DNA of 64,000 nucleotides from a bacterium (lineage in GTDB: Bacteria; Bacillota; Clostridia; Lachnospirales; Lachnospiraceae), in NCBI GenBank assembly GCA_030524675.1, contig JAUNGE010000015.1:1-64000 (forward strand), written 5' to 3'. A model generated the notes under the pieces. That model was not told the origin of the DNA. It saw nothing but the letters and a program-made list of their open reading frames with translations, and made no database searches. The translations under genes were made by a program, and so were the position numbers. Shown piece by piece: positions 1 through 8,219 of the stretch. Positions within the stretch are counted from its first letter, which is position 1. Each line of letters begins with the position of its first letter.

Positions 1-85
1 CTTCAACCAATGGCAAATAAATCTCATAGGCTTTCTGATGTAATTGGACTATCTGTTCTGCAATCTGATAAATCTTTTCATCCAT
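1..85 (-). CDS. Hypothetical protein, N-terminal part only
   Basis: The reverse strand opens an ATG at 85 whose frame stays open to the window edge and encodes 28 residues beginning MDEKIYQIAEQIV, an amphipathic helical stretch. Its ATG overlaps the recombinase stop codon (TAATG), so the two are translationally coupled and it follows the recombinase in the same operon. I do not recognise the family. The rest of the gene lies outside the window. It could be an element gene or the first host gene beyond the junction. Confidence 0.55.
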   Translation of the reverse strand, partial: MDEKIYQIAEQIVQLHQKAYEIYLPLVE

Positions 86-2079
86 TAGATTGCCTCAAAA
101 TATTTAAGTGCCTCCGTTATCGCTTCTACCTTTTCTTTCGGCGGATACTTTTTCGGCCGTTTCAATTCCTCTACTGCATTTGGTGCATCATCCATTGCCA
201 GACCTAATGACCGCTTTACCTCTGTGATATATGCAGTATGCACCTTAAATCCATATTTCTTCTCCACATATTCCTGAATCATTTTATATGTGATTTTTGG
301 TTTCGGCTGATATTTCTTTGCACGCTCCACTATCGCATTCAAAGGCACTTTTCCTTTGCCTTCCCCAAATTCCACTTTCACATTAATAACAGTGTCTGGT
401 GATTTGTGGGACAAGAGCACAATACTTTCGACTGTTGTCTCATATTCCAAGGGAAGTTCTTTAACTTCCTCGCCGTCAATCGGCACAGGGAAATTGAACA
501 CAATGTTTTTAATCCAACAGCCGTCCTTCCTCTTTTCCGGAAACATATCGATTCGCTCAATAAAGGCTTTCATAAACTCTTTCTGCTCCGCTTCCGTTGC
601 AGAATTATAGACTTCATCAAACGCCAATAAGAGCTGATAGATATTATCACCGGAAATTTTCTCTTGTCTGATGCTGCGGATCTGATTTTGCAGCTCGTCA
701 ATCTGCGCTTCGATTTCACCTATCATATCATACTGTTCATCATAACGGCGCTGCAAATCTAAAATTTTTCTGTCATAATGGGCATCGTTGATGTCTAAGG
801 TATCCATCTGACGCTCTAATCGGCTTTTCGTACCCAAGACCTGTTTTAATTGCCCTTGCAGAACAGAAACCTGTTTTTCCATATCTTCTGTATCAACAGC
901 CGTTCCAATCTTCGCTTTAATTGCTTCCACAAACCGGGGCTTGTTGACCATAGCAGAAATAATTTTTGCCACCATTTTATTGATTTCCGTTTGCTCAATG
1001 TTGAGCCGGAAACTGCACTCATGCCCCGTAGCCGTCACCGTATTTTTGCAGTAGTAATAATATCTTGTTTTCTTGTCCTTGCTGTGAGCTTTGGCAATAT
1101 TGCCGTACATACTTTTGCCGCAGCATGGACATTTCAGGATGCCGGACAGGATGTGTGCATGGTCTGGATTATTCACTTTTTCCCGCTTGAAGGAATTGAG
1201 CTTACGTTTATCCTGTGCCAGTGCCCAATCTTCTTCGGATATGATAGCTTCATGCTGCCCCTCATAGATAGGGAACTCCGATTGCTCAACCACGTGCATT
1301 TCATTTCTCGTACCCTGTTTCTTTTCGGTTCTCCGTCTGCCATAGGCGATTTTACCCATATAAACAGGATTGTCAAGCACATCCAGCACAAAGTCCCTCG
1401 AAAATCCGGGAATGGTATTGTTCTGCCGCAGCTTCTTTACATAGCCATTCCGATTCAGATATTTGGCAACTCCGGCAACACCATCGTTAGTGTGGATATA
1501 GCGGTCATAGATGACACGGATAACTTCGACCTCGTCCTCAGCAATGACAAGATTACCGTTTTCCAGCTTGTAGCCATAGGGAGCAAAGCCGCCGTTCCAC
1601 TTACCTTCACGAGCCTTTTGCTCTCGTCCTGCCATTGTCTGTGTTCGGATATTCTCTCGCTCAATCTCCGCAACCGCAGACAGTACCGAAATCATCAGCT
1701 TACCAGCATCCTTGGAGCTGTCAATGCCATCTTCTACGCAAATCAGATTGACTCCAAAATCCTGCATCAGCTGCAAGGAATTGAGAACATCTGCCGCATT
1801 TCTGCCAAACCGGGAGAGCTTAAAAACGAGTACATACGAAACGCCATCTTTTCCATCTTGAATGTCGTTCAGCATCCGCTGGAACTCCTGCCGTCCTTGG
1901 ATATTCTTTCCGGAAAATCCCTCGTCAGAATACTCTCCGGCAATAACCATATCCTCGTATGCCGCATATTTCCGCAGCTTATCTCGCTGGGCATCCAAGC
2001 TGTACCCATCAACCTGTATGGCGGTGGACACTCTTGTATATAGATAACATTTAATTTGCTTCTTTTTCAGAATCGCCAC
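85..2079 (-). CDS. Large serine recombinase (element integrase)
   Basis: A 664-residue site-specific recombinase that should integrate and excise the surrounding element. The resolvase domain (about 10-155) has the YTRVS motif with the catalytic serine at 18 and a conserved RFGR segment near 90. A recombinase domain follows (about 165-290), then a zinc ribbon (Cys317, 319/320, 344, 355) and a charged coiled coil (about 390-490). The last ~95 residues (TYKMIQEYV..., YITEVKRSLGL, PPKEKVEAI...) form an extra module that closely resembles the tail of RlmD at 13620-15287. The start overlaps the upstream HTH gene by 29 bases, so the pair is one operon. The large serine recombinase assignment is secure. 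The target-site inference is separate and less sure. Confidence 0.93.
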   Translation of the reverse strand: MAILKKKQIKCYLYTRVSTAIQVDGYSLDAQRDKLRKYAAYEDMVIAGEYSDEGFSGKNIQGRQEFQRMLNDIQDGKDGVSYVLVFKLSRFGRNAADVLNSLQLMQDFGVNLICVEDGIDSSKDAGKLMISVLSAVAEIERENIRTQTMAGREQKAREGKWNGGFAPYGYKLENGNLVIAEDEVEVIRVIYDRYIHTNDGVAGVAKYLNRNGYVKKLRQNNTIPGFSRDFVLDVLDNPVYMGKIAYGRRRTEKKQGTRNEMHVVEQSEFPIYEGQHEAIISEEDWALAQDKRKLNSFKREKVNNPDHAHILSGILKCPCCGKSMYGNIAKAHSKDKKTRYYYYCKNTVTATGHECSFRLNIEQTEINKMVAKIISAMVNKPRFVEAIKAKIGTAVDTEDMEKQVSVLQGQLKQVLGTKSRLERQMDTLDINDAHYDRKILDLQRRYDEQYDMIGEIEAQIDELQNQIRSIRQEKISGDNIYQLLLAFDEVYNSATEAEQKEFMKAFIERIDMFPEKRKDGCWIKNIVFNFPVPIDGEEVKELPLEYETTVESIVLLSHKSPDTVINVKVEFGEGKGKVPLNAIVERAKKYQPKPKITYKMIQEYVEKKYGFKVHTAYITEVKRSLGLAMDDAPNAVEELKRPKKYPPKEKVEAITEALKYFEAI

Positions 2080-2281
2080 CTCCCTCGTCTATTTTCTTTA
2101 CCATCAATCCTTCGTTGCGGACATAATACTCCAAAAGCCAAAGCACATAGTCCGGTGCATGGCGATTATCCAGTTCCCACTCTGTCATGGTGCGATATGG
2201 GATATGGACACATTTGCAGAAGTCCTTCCGGTTCATGCCTGTGCTTTCCCGCAACTTTATAATTCTGTTTTTACTATCCAT
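2051..2281 (-). CDS. Small HTH DNA-binding protein upstream of the recombinase
   Basis: A 76-residue protein starting MDSKNRIIKLRE, with an XRE-like helix-turn-helix (MNRKDFCKCVHIPYRTMTEWE) over roughly residues 10-40. I chose the ATG at 2281 because GGAG lies 8 bases upstream; the longer frame to 2311 has no ribosome site. It overlaps the recombinase start and probably controls it. A perfect 15-bp inverted repeat surrounds its promoter (2308-2356), a natural autoregulatory site. The family is inferred from helix pattern and context, and no ligand is evident. Confidence 0.7.
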   Translation of the reverse strand: MDSKNRIIKLRESTGMNRKDFCKCVHIPYRTMTEWELDNRHAPDYVLWLLEYYVRNEGLMVKKIDEGGGDSEKEAN

Positions 2282-2307
2282 CTGATTTTCTCCATAAAAC
2301 AAAAAAT

Positions 2308-2356
2308 ACACGTTGCGTACTTATTATAGCATGGCCAAGTCAAGTACGCAACGTGT
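2308..2356 (-). promoter_or_regulatory. Promoter of the HTH-recombinase operon inside a 15-bp perfect inverted repeat
   Basis: Reading the minus strand, TTGCGT (2346-2351), a 17-base spacer and TATAAT (2323-2328) form a sigma-A type promoter. The arms ACACGTTGCGTACTT (2308-2322) and AAGTACGCAACGTGT (2342-2356) are exact reverse complements flanking the promoter core. A protein bound to both arms would cover the -35 and the start region, so this looks like an operator, most likely for the adjacent HTH protein. Confidence 0.7.
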
Positions 2357-2369
2357 AAATTGTAAATTT

Positions 2370-2555
2370 TTACGCAGCTTGTCTATTCAAAGGCTGCGCT
2401 TGTTTATCATCATCGGAACACTCCATTTCTTTCAGAGCATCCGCATCTTTATTTTCCAAGACCTGATGACCATACTTTTGAATCAACCGGGTCATTACAT
2501 CCACACAGCGGTCAAATGCCGCATTATATTTTGCTTCCTCATAATATTTAGTCAA
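2370..2555 (-). CDS. Small hypothetical element protein with TTG start
   Basis: This 61-residue frame begins at a TTG codon at 2555, with GGAGG 9 bases upstream; the longer reading frame up to 2696 is only a shadow of the relaxase gene. The protein (LTKYYEEAKYNAAF..., ending QPLNRQAA) is helical and charged. It starts just after the relaxase stop, suggesting co-transcription with it. I recognise no function. Similar small proteins sit beside relaxases in mobilizable elements, so an accessory role is only a guess. Confidence 0.55.
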   Translation of the reverse strand: MTKYYEEAKYNAAFDRCVDVMTRLIQKYGHQVLENKDADALKEMECSDDDKQAQPLNRQAA

Positions 2556-2574
2556 TAGGCAAATCCTCCATAAA

Positions 2575-3864
2575 TTAAAGTTCCATATTCCATCCGTGCT
2601 TGCGGGCAGGAACTTTGTGTTCACGAGTTTCCTTTCCTCTGGCGAGGATGGCAGAAAGAAAAGCCCTGACCCGTTCTGCTGCGATTTCCAACGCATCCAG
2701 ATAGGGCTGGGCTTTTTCTTTCAGTTCTTTATATTTTTCGTTCAGTTCGTCATGCCGCTGTTTCCAGATGGAAGCGGATTTTACAGCGGAAGCCAATTTT
2801 TCTTTCAGGCGTTCATTCTCAGCATTGAAGATAATTCCGTTTGTGGCGTATCGTTTCAGGGTATCGCACTGGTCTGCTGTGAGGGTGACATTTCCGGTGA
2901 AGGAATTTTTCTTACCCATCGCTTCAATATCCTGCACGGTCACTGCCACCGTCTTTGCAGTCTTGGTTTCCTTTTTCAGAGCTTTCAGCTTCTTTTCCTG
3001 TTTCTCCACAGCAGATTGGGTATCCGCCAATGTTTGTTCCGCTTGGTCTGCCCGTGCCGTCACAGCTTCCAGACGCTGGGTTTCGGCTTGCACCTTAAAC
3101 TGAGTAACGGTCAGATGTTCCTCGGTGCTGCCACGCTCTCCACGCTCCACATCGGTATATCCGGCAGCTTGCATGAAATTGAAAAAGTCATCCTGCAACA
3201 CGCTGTAGGACGACTTCAAAATCTTTTTCCCTTTTGTGTTCAGCATCGGATTTCCGTCCCCGTCAAGAACAGGTTTGGATTCCCATTTCTTACTGCGGCT
3301 GACCTGCATGATCGTTTCCTTGACTGTTCCTCGGAGTGCTTCGTCCTTGCACCGCTTCGACCAGAGAATCTGTTTTTCCACCACCGGGATATAGACCACA
3401 TGGAGGTGGTAGTGGTACACATCCTCGCCAAGAGCTTCGGACATGGCACGGTTGCGCTCATCGGCGTGCATGACAGCAGAGAGAATATACTGCTCACCGC
3501 CCACAACCTCCACGGCGGCTTTATAGGCATCGGCGTAGAACCGTTTGGCAAATTCATAGCCGCCGTGATTGTAGAAGTAAGCAGAGTTCACATCGAAAAC
3601 CAGCTCGCCGTATTTCACGGCATCCGCTTTCAGGCCTCTGGTGGAGATCACCTTGTCCTGTTCCATCTGCGCAAACATTTCTTCGTAACCGGCTGTCGGC
3701 TCTTTGAAATGAATGTTCAGAAAAGAACGCTCCGGCACGATGTCCTGGTTGCTGTAACTGTCTTTTTCCCGTTCATTGTGTTCCTGCACCTTTGCCAGAT
3801 CATCGGCAGTTTCAATGTCCTGATGGCGGGCTACGGTGCGGTCAATTCCATCATTTCTTGCCAT
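2575..3864 (-). CDS. MobV-family relaxase (Mob_Pre)
   Basis: A 429-residue plasmid-mobilization relaxase that nicks oriT and pilots the strand during conjugal transfer by a helper. The N-terminal half has the MobV signature: a histidine-acidic motif (AVMHADERNRAM) and the HxH metal-binding motif (YHYHLHVVYIPV) about 25 residues later. The C-terminal half (about 255-395) is coiled coil (AETQRLEAVTARADQAEQ..., EKQEKKLKALKKE), usual for this family. A hairpin matching the MobV nick consensus lies about 60 bases upstream of the start. No coupling protein or type IV secretion genes are visible, so the element is mobilizable rather than self-transmissible as far as the window shows. Confidence 0.88.
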   Translation of the reverse strand: MARNDGIDRTVARHQDIETADDLAKVQEHNEREKDSYSNQDIVPERSFLNIHFKEPTAGYEEMFAQMEQDKVISTRGLKADAVKYGELVFDVNSAYFYNHGGYEFAKRFYADAYKAAVEVVGGEQYILSAVMHADERNRAMSEALGEDVYHYHLHVVYIPVVEKQILWSKRCKDEALRGTVKETIMQVSRSKKWESKPVLDGDGNPMLNTKGKKILKSSYSVLQDDFFNFMQAAGYTDVERGERGSTEEHLTVTQFKVQAETQRLEAVTARADQAEQTLADTQSAVEKQEKKLKALKKETKTAKTVAVTVQDIEAMGKKNSFTGNVTLTADQCDTLKRYATNGIIFNAENERLKEKLASAVKSASIWKQRHDELNEKYKELKEKAQPYLDALEIAAERVRAFLSAILARGKETREHKVPARKHGWNMEL

Positions 3865-3925
3865 GGGTCATGCTCCTTTCCGAGAGAGATTTGCGAGGGC
3901 TGGGGCTTGCGAGAGGCACTTTTTC

Positions 3926-3953
3926 AAAGTGTAATAACCCACTATTACACTTT
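3926..3953 (-). other. Putative oriT with MobV nick site
   Basis: An 11-bp perfect inverted repeat (AAAGTGTAATA at 3926-3936, TATTACACTTT at 3943-3953) with a 6-base loop lies just upstream of the relaxase gene. Read on the minus strand, its loop region gives TAGTGGG/TTA, one base from the pMV158-type MobV nick TAGTGTG/TTA that I know for this family. The predicted nick falls between 3938 and 3937. The surrounding 3865-4331 stretch contains no gene I can support. Confidence 0.65.
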
Positions 3954-4331
3954 CATCCATACTGGCTGCAAAGTGCCGTGGGCTCTCCGAGGGCTCTCGT
4001 CGTCGCAAACTCCATATCACTCGCCCTGCCGCCAAGCAGCAGGGCTCATTCATTCCGTTGTTCCTCCTCGCCCCAAAAAGTCTACCGACTTTCCGGGGAC
4101 CCCATTGGGGAGTGCGGTCACTGCGGTGACCTCTGCTGTCCAGCCCGAAAAATGTCCCTGCCCTTTTTCTCTTGTCCAGCCTGTCTGCCAGCGGAATTGC
4201 ACCACAATCCCTTGCAGACAGCGGTAGCGAACAATCAGCAGTTTTGCCGATTGGATTCACTGCCAGTCCATAGGAAGCACTGCGGAGCTTCCTATGGGGA
4301 CGGGAGCTGCGAGGGGATAAGATACGCCGCA

Positions 4332-4550
4332 TCATCGCTCCCTCCGTTTCTGCCATACGATGTCATAGCCCAGTACATCTGCAAGCTCAATGACCTCTTT
4401 GTAGCGGATGCTTTCTCTTTGCAGCTTTGCGGACAGATTGGAAACGCTGTCCGACCAGTCGTGTTCCTCCGCCAGTCTGTCCACGACCTCCTGCATGGTA
4501 AATCCGGCACGGACGATCTGTGCCTTGATTTCATTTCGTACATTGCTCAT
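4332..4550 (-). CDS. Small HTH-type protein of the mobile element
   Basis: A 72-residue protein (MSNVRNEIKAQIVRAG...) with a predicted helix-turn-helix (FTMQEVVDRLAEEHDWSDS, then NLSAKLQRESIRYKEVIELA). It ends DIVWQKRRER. The ATG at 4550 has GGAGG 9 bases upstream. It lies between the relaxase/oriT region and the replication genes on the same strand, so it may regulate transfer or copy number. The HTH assignment is based on sequence pattern and is moderately certain. Confidence 0.65.
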   Translation of the reverse strand: MSNVRNEIKAQIVRAGFTMQEVVDRLAEEHDWSDSVSNLSAKLQRESIRYKEVIELADVLGYDIVWQKRRER

Positions 4551-4699
4551 ATTGAAAAACCTCCATAATTTTGTTCATGAAAAAGCGAAGCAACTGCGCC
4601 CATTGGCGTGTCCGCTTCGCTGTACCGTGTAATATCTGATTTTTATAAAATGCGATAGAAATATCGCCTGTGATGTCCTGCCCATAAGCGACCCTATCC

Positions 4700-4967
4700 C
4701 ATTTCACTGTTTTGTTTGCTTTGGTCTGAAACAGTGAAAACAGCTATCTTTTCGCAAGGCTGTTCACTGTCCAGAGAAGCACTGTTTCGCAAAATGATTT
4801 CGTCATGCGGTCAAAGATTTTGCGGTTTCCATTACCATTGATTTCGCATCCCCAAAAATGAGGGGAGGAAAGCTCCCAAGACAGAAAAACGATAATAAGC
4901 GAAAAGTACGTGTACCAAGTGTACGGTTGACACTCGGCTCCATCCGGTACGGATGGTACACGTACTT
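4700..4967. repeat. Iteron-like repeats and branched palindrome, candidate replication origin
   Basis: The 434 bases between 4551 and 4984 hold no gene but are rich in symmetry. An 11-bp inverted repeat TTTCACTGTTT/AAACAGTGAAA (4702-4712, 4729-4739) is followed by more CACTGT copies near 4765 and 4780. Then an outer stem (AAGTACGTGTA, 4904-4914, with TACACGTACTT, 4957-4967) encloses two smaller hairpins, AGTGT/ACACT (4918-4934) and CCATCCG/CGGATGG (4940-4956). The block abuts the stop of the helicase gene. Origins beside primase/helicase genes often look like this, but the role is inferred. Confidence 0.45.
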
Positions 4968-4984
4968 CTGAGTTACTGCCGCTT

Positions 4985-6304
4985 TCACAGGAACGGTCTT
5001 TGCAGAAGTTCGATGCCCACAAATCCTCTGGCAAATCGCCCGCCGCCGATGTTGACCTTGTTGGTGTATTCAAGGTTATATCGGCTTTCATTCTGCTTTA
5101 GAAAGGAACAGAAACTCTTTTGAGAAAGGCTGTTCAAAGCGTTATCATCGCACCACTGCTTATAAACAGCGTACAGATTTTTGGAGCTTGCTTCATAATC
5201 TGCCCGGAAGCGGATATATCCCTCAGAAGCCAGAAAATCAATGATGTTGTTTCCGTCCGAAACGGCATCGTTCAGATTGTCCAAAGCCGACTGGCTCAGG
5301 GTAAATCGAAAATCATTTTTAATCAGGCGGTGCAGTCCCTCCAATGCCCAGAGGAAGATGCCCTCCGCTTCGGCAGCCATCTTTTCCGCAATATAGGGAT
5401 CATCTTTTCTGTTTGGGTCTTTCTCCTTGGTTGTCAGAATGATCTGCCTGCGGAAGAATCCCACACTCCGGTCATGGAGTGCTTGCAGCACACCGTTTCC
5501 AAGCCCGATGAACCGCACATATAAATCTCCCTGATAGCTCTGTTGTCTCTTTCTCTCCAAATCCATCGGCAGCTCTGCGGTGATAATTGCCTTGATATTG
5601 TTGGTCTGGGGCAGTGCTTCCAGCTTCATATCATCGTCCAGCATCAAAAGCTCATGTTCCAGATCGGCACGGGCAAAGTTGCTTGTCTCCACCTTTGCCA
5701 CGCTTCCGGTTTTCATGTTGGTTCCCAACAGCGCACGAAGAACAACGCCGATCCGGCTCTTGCCTTCGCCGCCCTTTCCGGTGAGCATGAGCATCTTCTG
5801 ACCTTTGGTTGAGGGAATGAAACAATAGCCGATAAATTCCTGCAAGGTCAAAATGTCCTCTGGCTCTAAAAGCTGGGACAAAAAATGCAGCCATGTGACT
5901 GGCTGCGGAGCGTCTGGAAGATAGGCAACAGGTAAGCGATTGCGGCAGTAATCTTTTTCCGTGCTGAATGTGCCATCTAAATGATAGGTGCCGTTTGCCA
6001 CATGGATGCGGTCTTGGTACAGGAGAAGATCATCAGCACAGCACTCCATTCGCATTACATCCAGTAGATTTGTGACCCGTTTTGCAATGTTGCTGGTCAC
6101 ATAGGGCTTGATACGGTCATAGATTTCTTTTTTCAGCCTGTTTTCATCGTTCACAATGCCATTGACTGTGAAAAAAGTTCCGTTTACCGTAATCATGGGA
6201 TAGTCCCTGAGAAATTCTTCACAGAAAATGACTTCGTTGATTGCTTTTCCGTCAAACCATACCGCAATATCAGCGGATGGGTTCTGTACTGCTTCTTTGC
6301 TCAT
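4985..6304 (-). CDS. D5/P4-type replicative helicase
   Basis: A 439-residue DNA helicase of the phage/plasmid primase C-terminal (D5_N plus SF3) type. It starts MSKEAVQN, with AGGAGG 8 bases upstream of 6304. Walker A is LTGKGGEGKSRIG around residue 190, Walker B is the LLMLDDDM segment, and a sensor-like RRQIILTT follows. It overlaps the end of the CHC2 primase gene by 35 bases, so the two are translationally coupled and would act as a primase-helicase pair in replication of the excised element. It lacks the N-terminal primase domain of full P4 alpha proteins because that function sits in the neighbouring gene. Confidence 0.85.
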   Translation of the reverse strand: MSKEAVQNPSADIAVWFDGKAINEVIFCEEFLRDYPMITVNGTFFTVNGIVNDENRLKKEIYDRIKPYVTSNIAKRVTNLLDVMRMECCADDLLLYQDRIHVANGTYHLDGTFSTEKDYCRNRLPVAYLPDAPQPVTWLHFLSQLLEPEDILTLQEFIGYCFIPSTKGQKMLMLTGKGGEGKSRIGVVLRALLGTNMKTGSVAKVETSNFARADLEHELLMLDDDMKLEALPQTNNIKAIITAELPMDLERKRQQSYQGDLYVRFIGLGNGVLQALHDRSVGFFRRQIILTTKEKDPNRKDDPYIAEKMAAEAEGIFLWALEGLHRLIKNDFRFTLSQSALDNLNDAVSDGNNIIDFLASEGYIRFRADYEASSKNLYAVYKQWCDDNALNSLSQKSFCSFLKQNESRYNLEYTNKVNIGGGRFARGFVGIELLQRPFL

Positions 6305-6902
6305 GGTGCAGTTCCTCCTTTTCCTTTCGTGCCACATAGTCCTGAAGGAAAGCGATTTTGCCCTCCTTCATAAGCCCATCCACCATGGCAACCCGTTCTT
6401 CCAGAGTGCCTACGGTCAGAATGTCCGCCAGATATTCGATGTGGTCAAGCATCTGGCAGGCTTCCACGAAACGGTCATCCAGCTTGTCCTCCGGCGTTCC
6501 GGGTGCATACCGATCTTTCCAATCTTCCAGCAGATGCAGATAATCCGTCAGCACCCGGAAGCAGAGCATTTCATCCTCCCGGAACTGACGGATATGGGGA
6601 CGCTTTTGCTTGAGGGGAGCTGCCACGGCTTGTCCCGGCTCGGTGCTGACACCGAAGTCCGCAGCCAGTCTTTGTGCCGCTTCGTAGTTGCTGAGATCAA
6701 ACAGCTTTGCTACAAAGTCAATTACATCTCCCTTGGCTCCGCAGCCGAAGCAATAGAAATAGTCCTCGTTCAGCTTCAAACTCGGATGCTGGTCATTGTG
6801 GAACGGACAGCAAGCCATACCGTTTCGGTTGACCCTCAGCCCGTAGTGTTCGGCGGCTTGTCTGACCGGGACTGCCCCCTTGATGGTTTCATAGATTGTC
6901 AT
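6270..6902 (-). CDS. CHC2 zinc-finger DNA primase fragment-type protein
   Basis: A 210-residue protein with a DnaG-like CHC2 zinc-binding domain: ACCPFHNDQHPS then YFYCFGCGAKGDVIDFV in residues 30-65 supplies the CHCC ligands. The catalytic Toprim domain of DnaG is absent; the remainder is helical. Such short CHC2 proteins occur in integrative elements next to a D5-like helicase, as here. The proposed role is template binding or priming for element replication. The gene is the first of a leftward replication operon, divergent from the DUF6076-like gene. Confidence 0.83.
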   Translation of the reverse strand: MTIYETIKGAVPVRQAAEHYGLRVNRNGMACCPFHNDQHPSLKLNEDYFYCFGCGAKGDVIDFVAKLFDLSNYEAAQRLAADFGVSTEPGQAVAAPLKQKRPHIRQFREDEMLCFRVLTDYLHLLEDWKDRYAPGTPEDKLDDRFVEACQMLDHIEYLADILTVGTLEERVAMVDGLMKEGKIAFLQDYVARKEKEELHHEQRSSTEPIR

Positions 6903-7067
6903 TGAAAATCCTCCGTTTCATAGTTTTGGAAAAAGAAAAACACCCGCCGGGTGGCAGGTGCTTCGCTCCTTCTACTATGGTTATGCCGGATTTCGCAAAA
7001 AACAGGCTAATCGGAGGACAACCCCGTTTCAAAAAACAGGACAGCAGTAGATTTCTTCACATTTGGA

Positions 7068-7076
7068 TGATATAAT
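7068..7076 (+). promoter_or_regulatory. Extended -10 promoter for the rightward element genes
   Basis: TGATATAAT at 7068-7076 is an exact extended -10 element, 35 bases before the chosen start at 7111. No convincing -35 is present at the proper distance, which is normal for extended -10 promoters. It would drive the DUF6076-like and following genes. Confidence 0.5.
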
Positions 7077-7110
7077 GATAAGAAAAGGAAAACAGGACAG
7101 GAGAACGAAT

Positions 7111-8211
7111 ATGAATCAAGAATTGATGACGCTGGACTTCTGGCAGGACACGGTCATATACGAGGCGAAAACACTGCCCATCGGCACTCTCGCCTGTGAT
7201 GCGCTGAATGTATCCGCCGATACCCTTGCCCGAATGAACGAGCAGTGCGACAAAATCAATCTGCTGCTGGGGAAGCTGAATGCCGCTCAGGATGCTTCTG
7301 CATTGTTTCCTATGGTAAGGGAAGCTGCGCTGACGATGCTTGATATTCTCAGCATTACCCCTCCGTTTTCCTATATGGACATCCCAAAGCACCGGGAACG
7401 GATTCAAGCAGTCTTTACAGCGGAGAACGCACAAAAATATGTAGAGTTCGCAATCAAGGCAGCGACTAATTCACTGCCATTCGATGAAGTCCCGATGTAT
7501 GCGGATGCCATGATTCTCCAACGCTACACGGCGGTTTTCGGACATCTGGCATATTCTCTTGGCGAGTATCAAAAGGCTATGCTTGATTTTGCCGAAAAAA
7601 CGGATGGCAATGAAGCAGACCGTACAGCAGAAGGATTTGCAAAGTTATTTGGCACCTGTTTTCCGCCGGAGTTCTCCATCACGGAGGGCAATGCCTGGAT
7701 GGCGGCATCCAATAGCTCTGTGCAGTATGTTTCTACGCTCCGTCCCGGCTATGATGTGCCGATGCTGGTCAAGCGGATGCACTTTCTGACTTTCGTAGGG
7801 ATGTTCCGCACGGATTTATTTGAGGGTCTGTGTGTCGGTCACGCACCAAAGAAATGCCGCATCTGCGGCAAATGGTTCCTGACCACCAACGCAAGGCACA
7901 CAAAATACTGCGGTGGATATGCGCCGGGGGACAAGCTGCACCGCACCTGTCGGCAGATTGGCAATCTGAAAGGCAGAACGCAGAGGGAACTTGCGGACGA
8001 TCACCCAATAAAACAGGTATATGTAACCCGGCTGAATACCATAAACCGCTATGTGAAGCGTGGTACTTTGGACGCTGATCTTGCCAAGGCTATGAAGAAG
8101 CTGGCAAAGGATAAGATGCTCCGGGCAATCAGCGATGTTGCCTATGCCCGTGGGGATTATGGAAAAGAAATGGAACAGGATGCTTTGCAAAGCGAAGCTG
8201 AAAATCAATGA
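7111..8211 (+). CDS. DUF6076-like zinc-finger protein of mobile elements
   Basis: A 366-residue protein starting MNQELMTLDFWQ; AGGAG lies 7 bases before the ATG at 7111. Most of it is helical without a known motif. Around residues 275-310 a treble-clef-like cluster appears: CRICGKWFLTTNARHTKYC followed by HRTC. This resembles the CGNR/DUF6076 type proteins common in Lachnospiraceae integrative elements. A nucleic-acid-binding or regulatory role is possible but unproven. It is the first of three rightward genes (VanZ-like, sigma-like) in the element. The family name is from memory and moderately sure. Confidence 0.6.
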   Translation: MNQELMTLDFWQDTVIYEAKTLPIGTLACDALNVSADTLARMNEQCDKINLLLGKLNAAQDASALFPMVREAALTMLDILSITPPFSYMDIPKHRERIQAVFTAENAQKYVEFAIKAATNSLPFDEVPMYADAMILQRYTAVFGHLAYSLGEYQKAMLDFAEKTDGNEADRTAEGFAKLFGTCFPPEFSITEGNAWMAASNSSVQYVSTLRPGYDVPMLVKRMHFLTFVGMFRTDLFEGLCVGHAPKKCRICGKWFLTTNARHTKYCGGYAPGDKLHRTCRQIGNLKGRTQRELADDHPIKQVYVTRLNTINRYVKRGTLDADLAKAMKKLAKDKMLRAISDVAYARGDYGKEMEQDALQSEAENQ

Positions 8212-8219
8212 GGTGTGAT

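Noticed and set aside
850..2043. Long forward open frame of 397 codons
   Set aside because: Antisense shadow of the serine recombinase, without ribosome site or recognisable motif.
2596..4227. Forward open frame of 543 codons
   Set aside because: Runs antisense through the relaxase gene and the oriT; composition is that of a shadow.
3868..4356. Reverse open frame of 162 codons covering the oriT region
   Set aside because: No ribosome site, arginine-rich low-complexity translation and overlap with the oriT hairpin; similar frames are common artefacts at GC-rich oriT regions.
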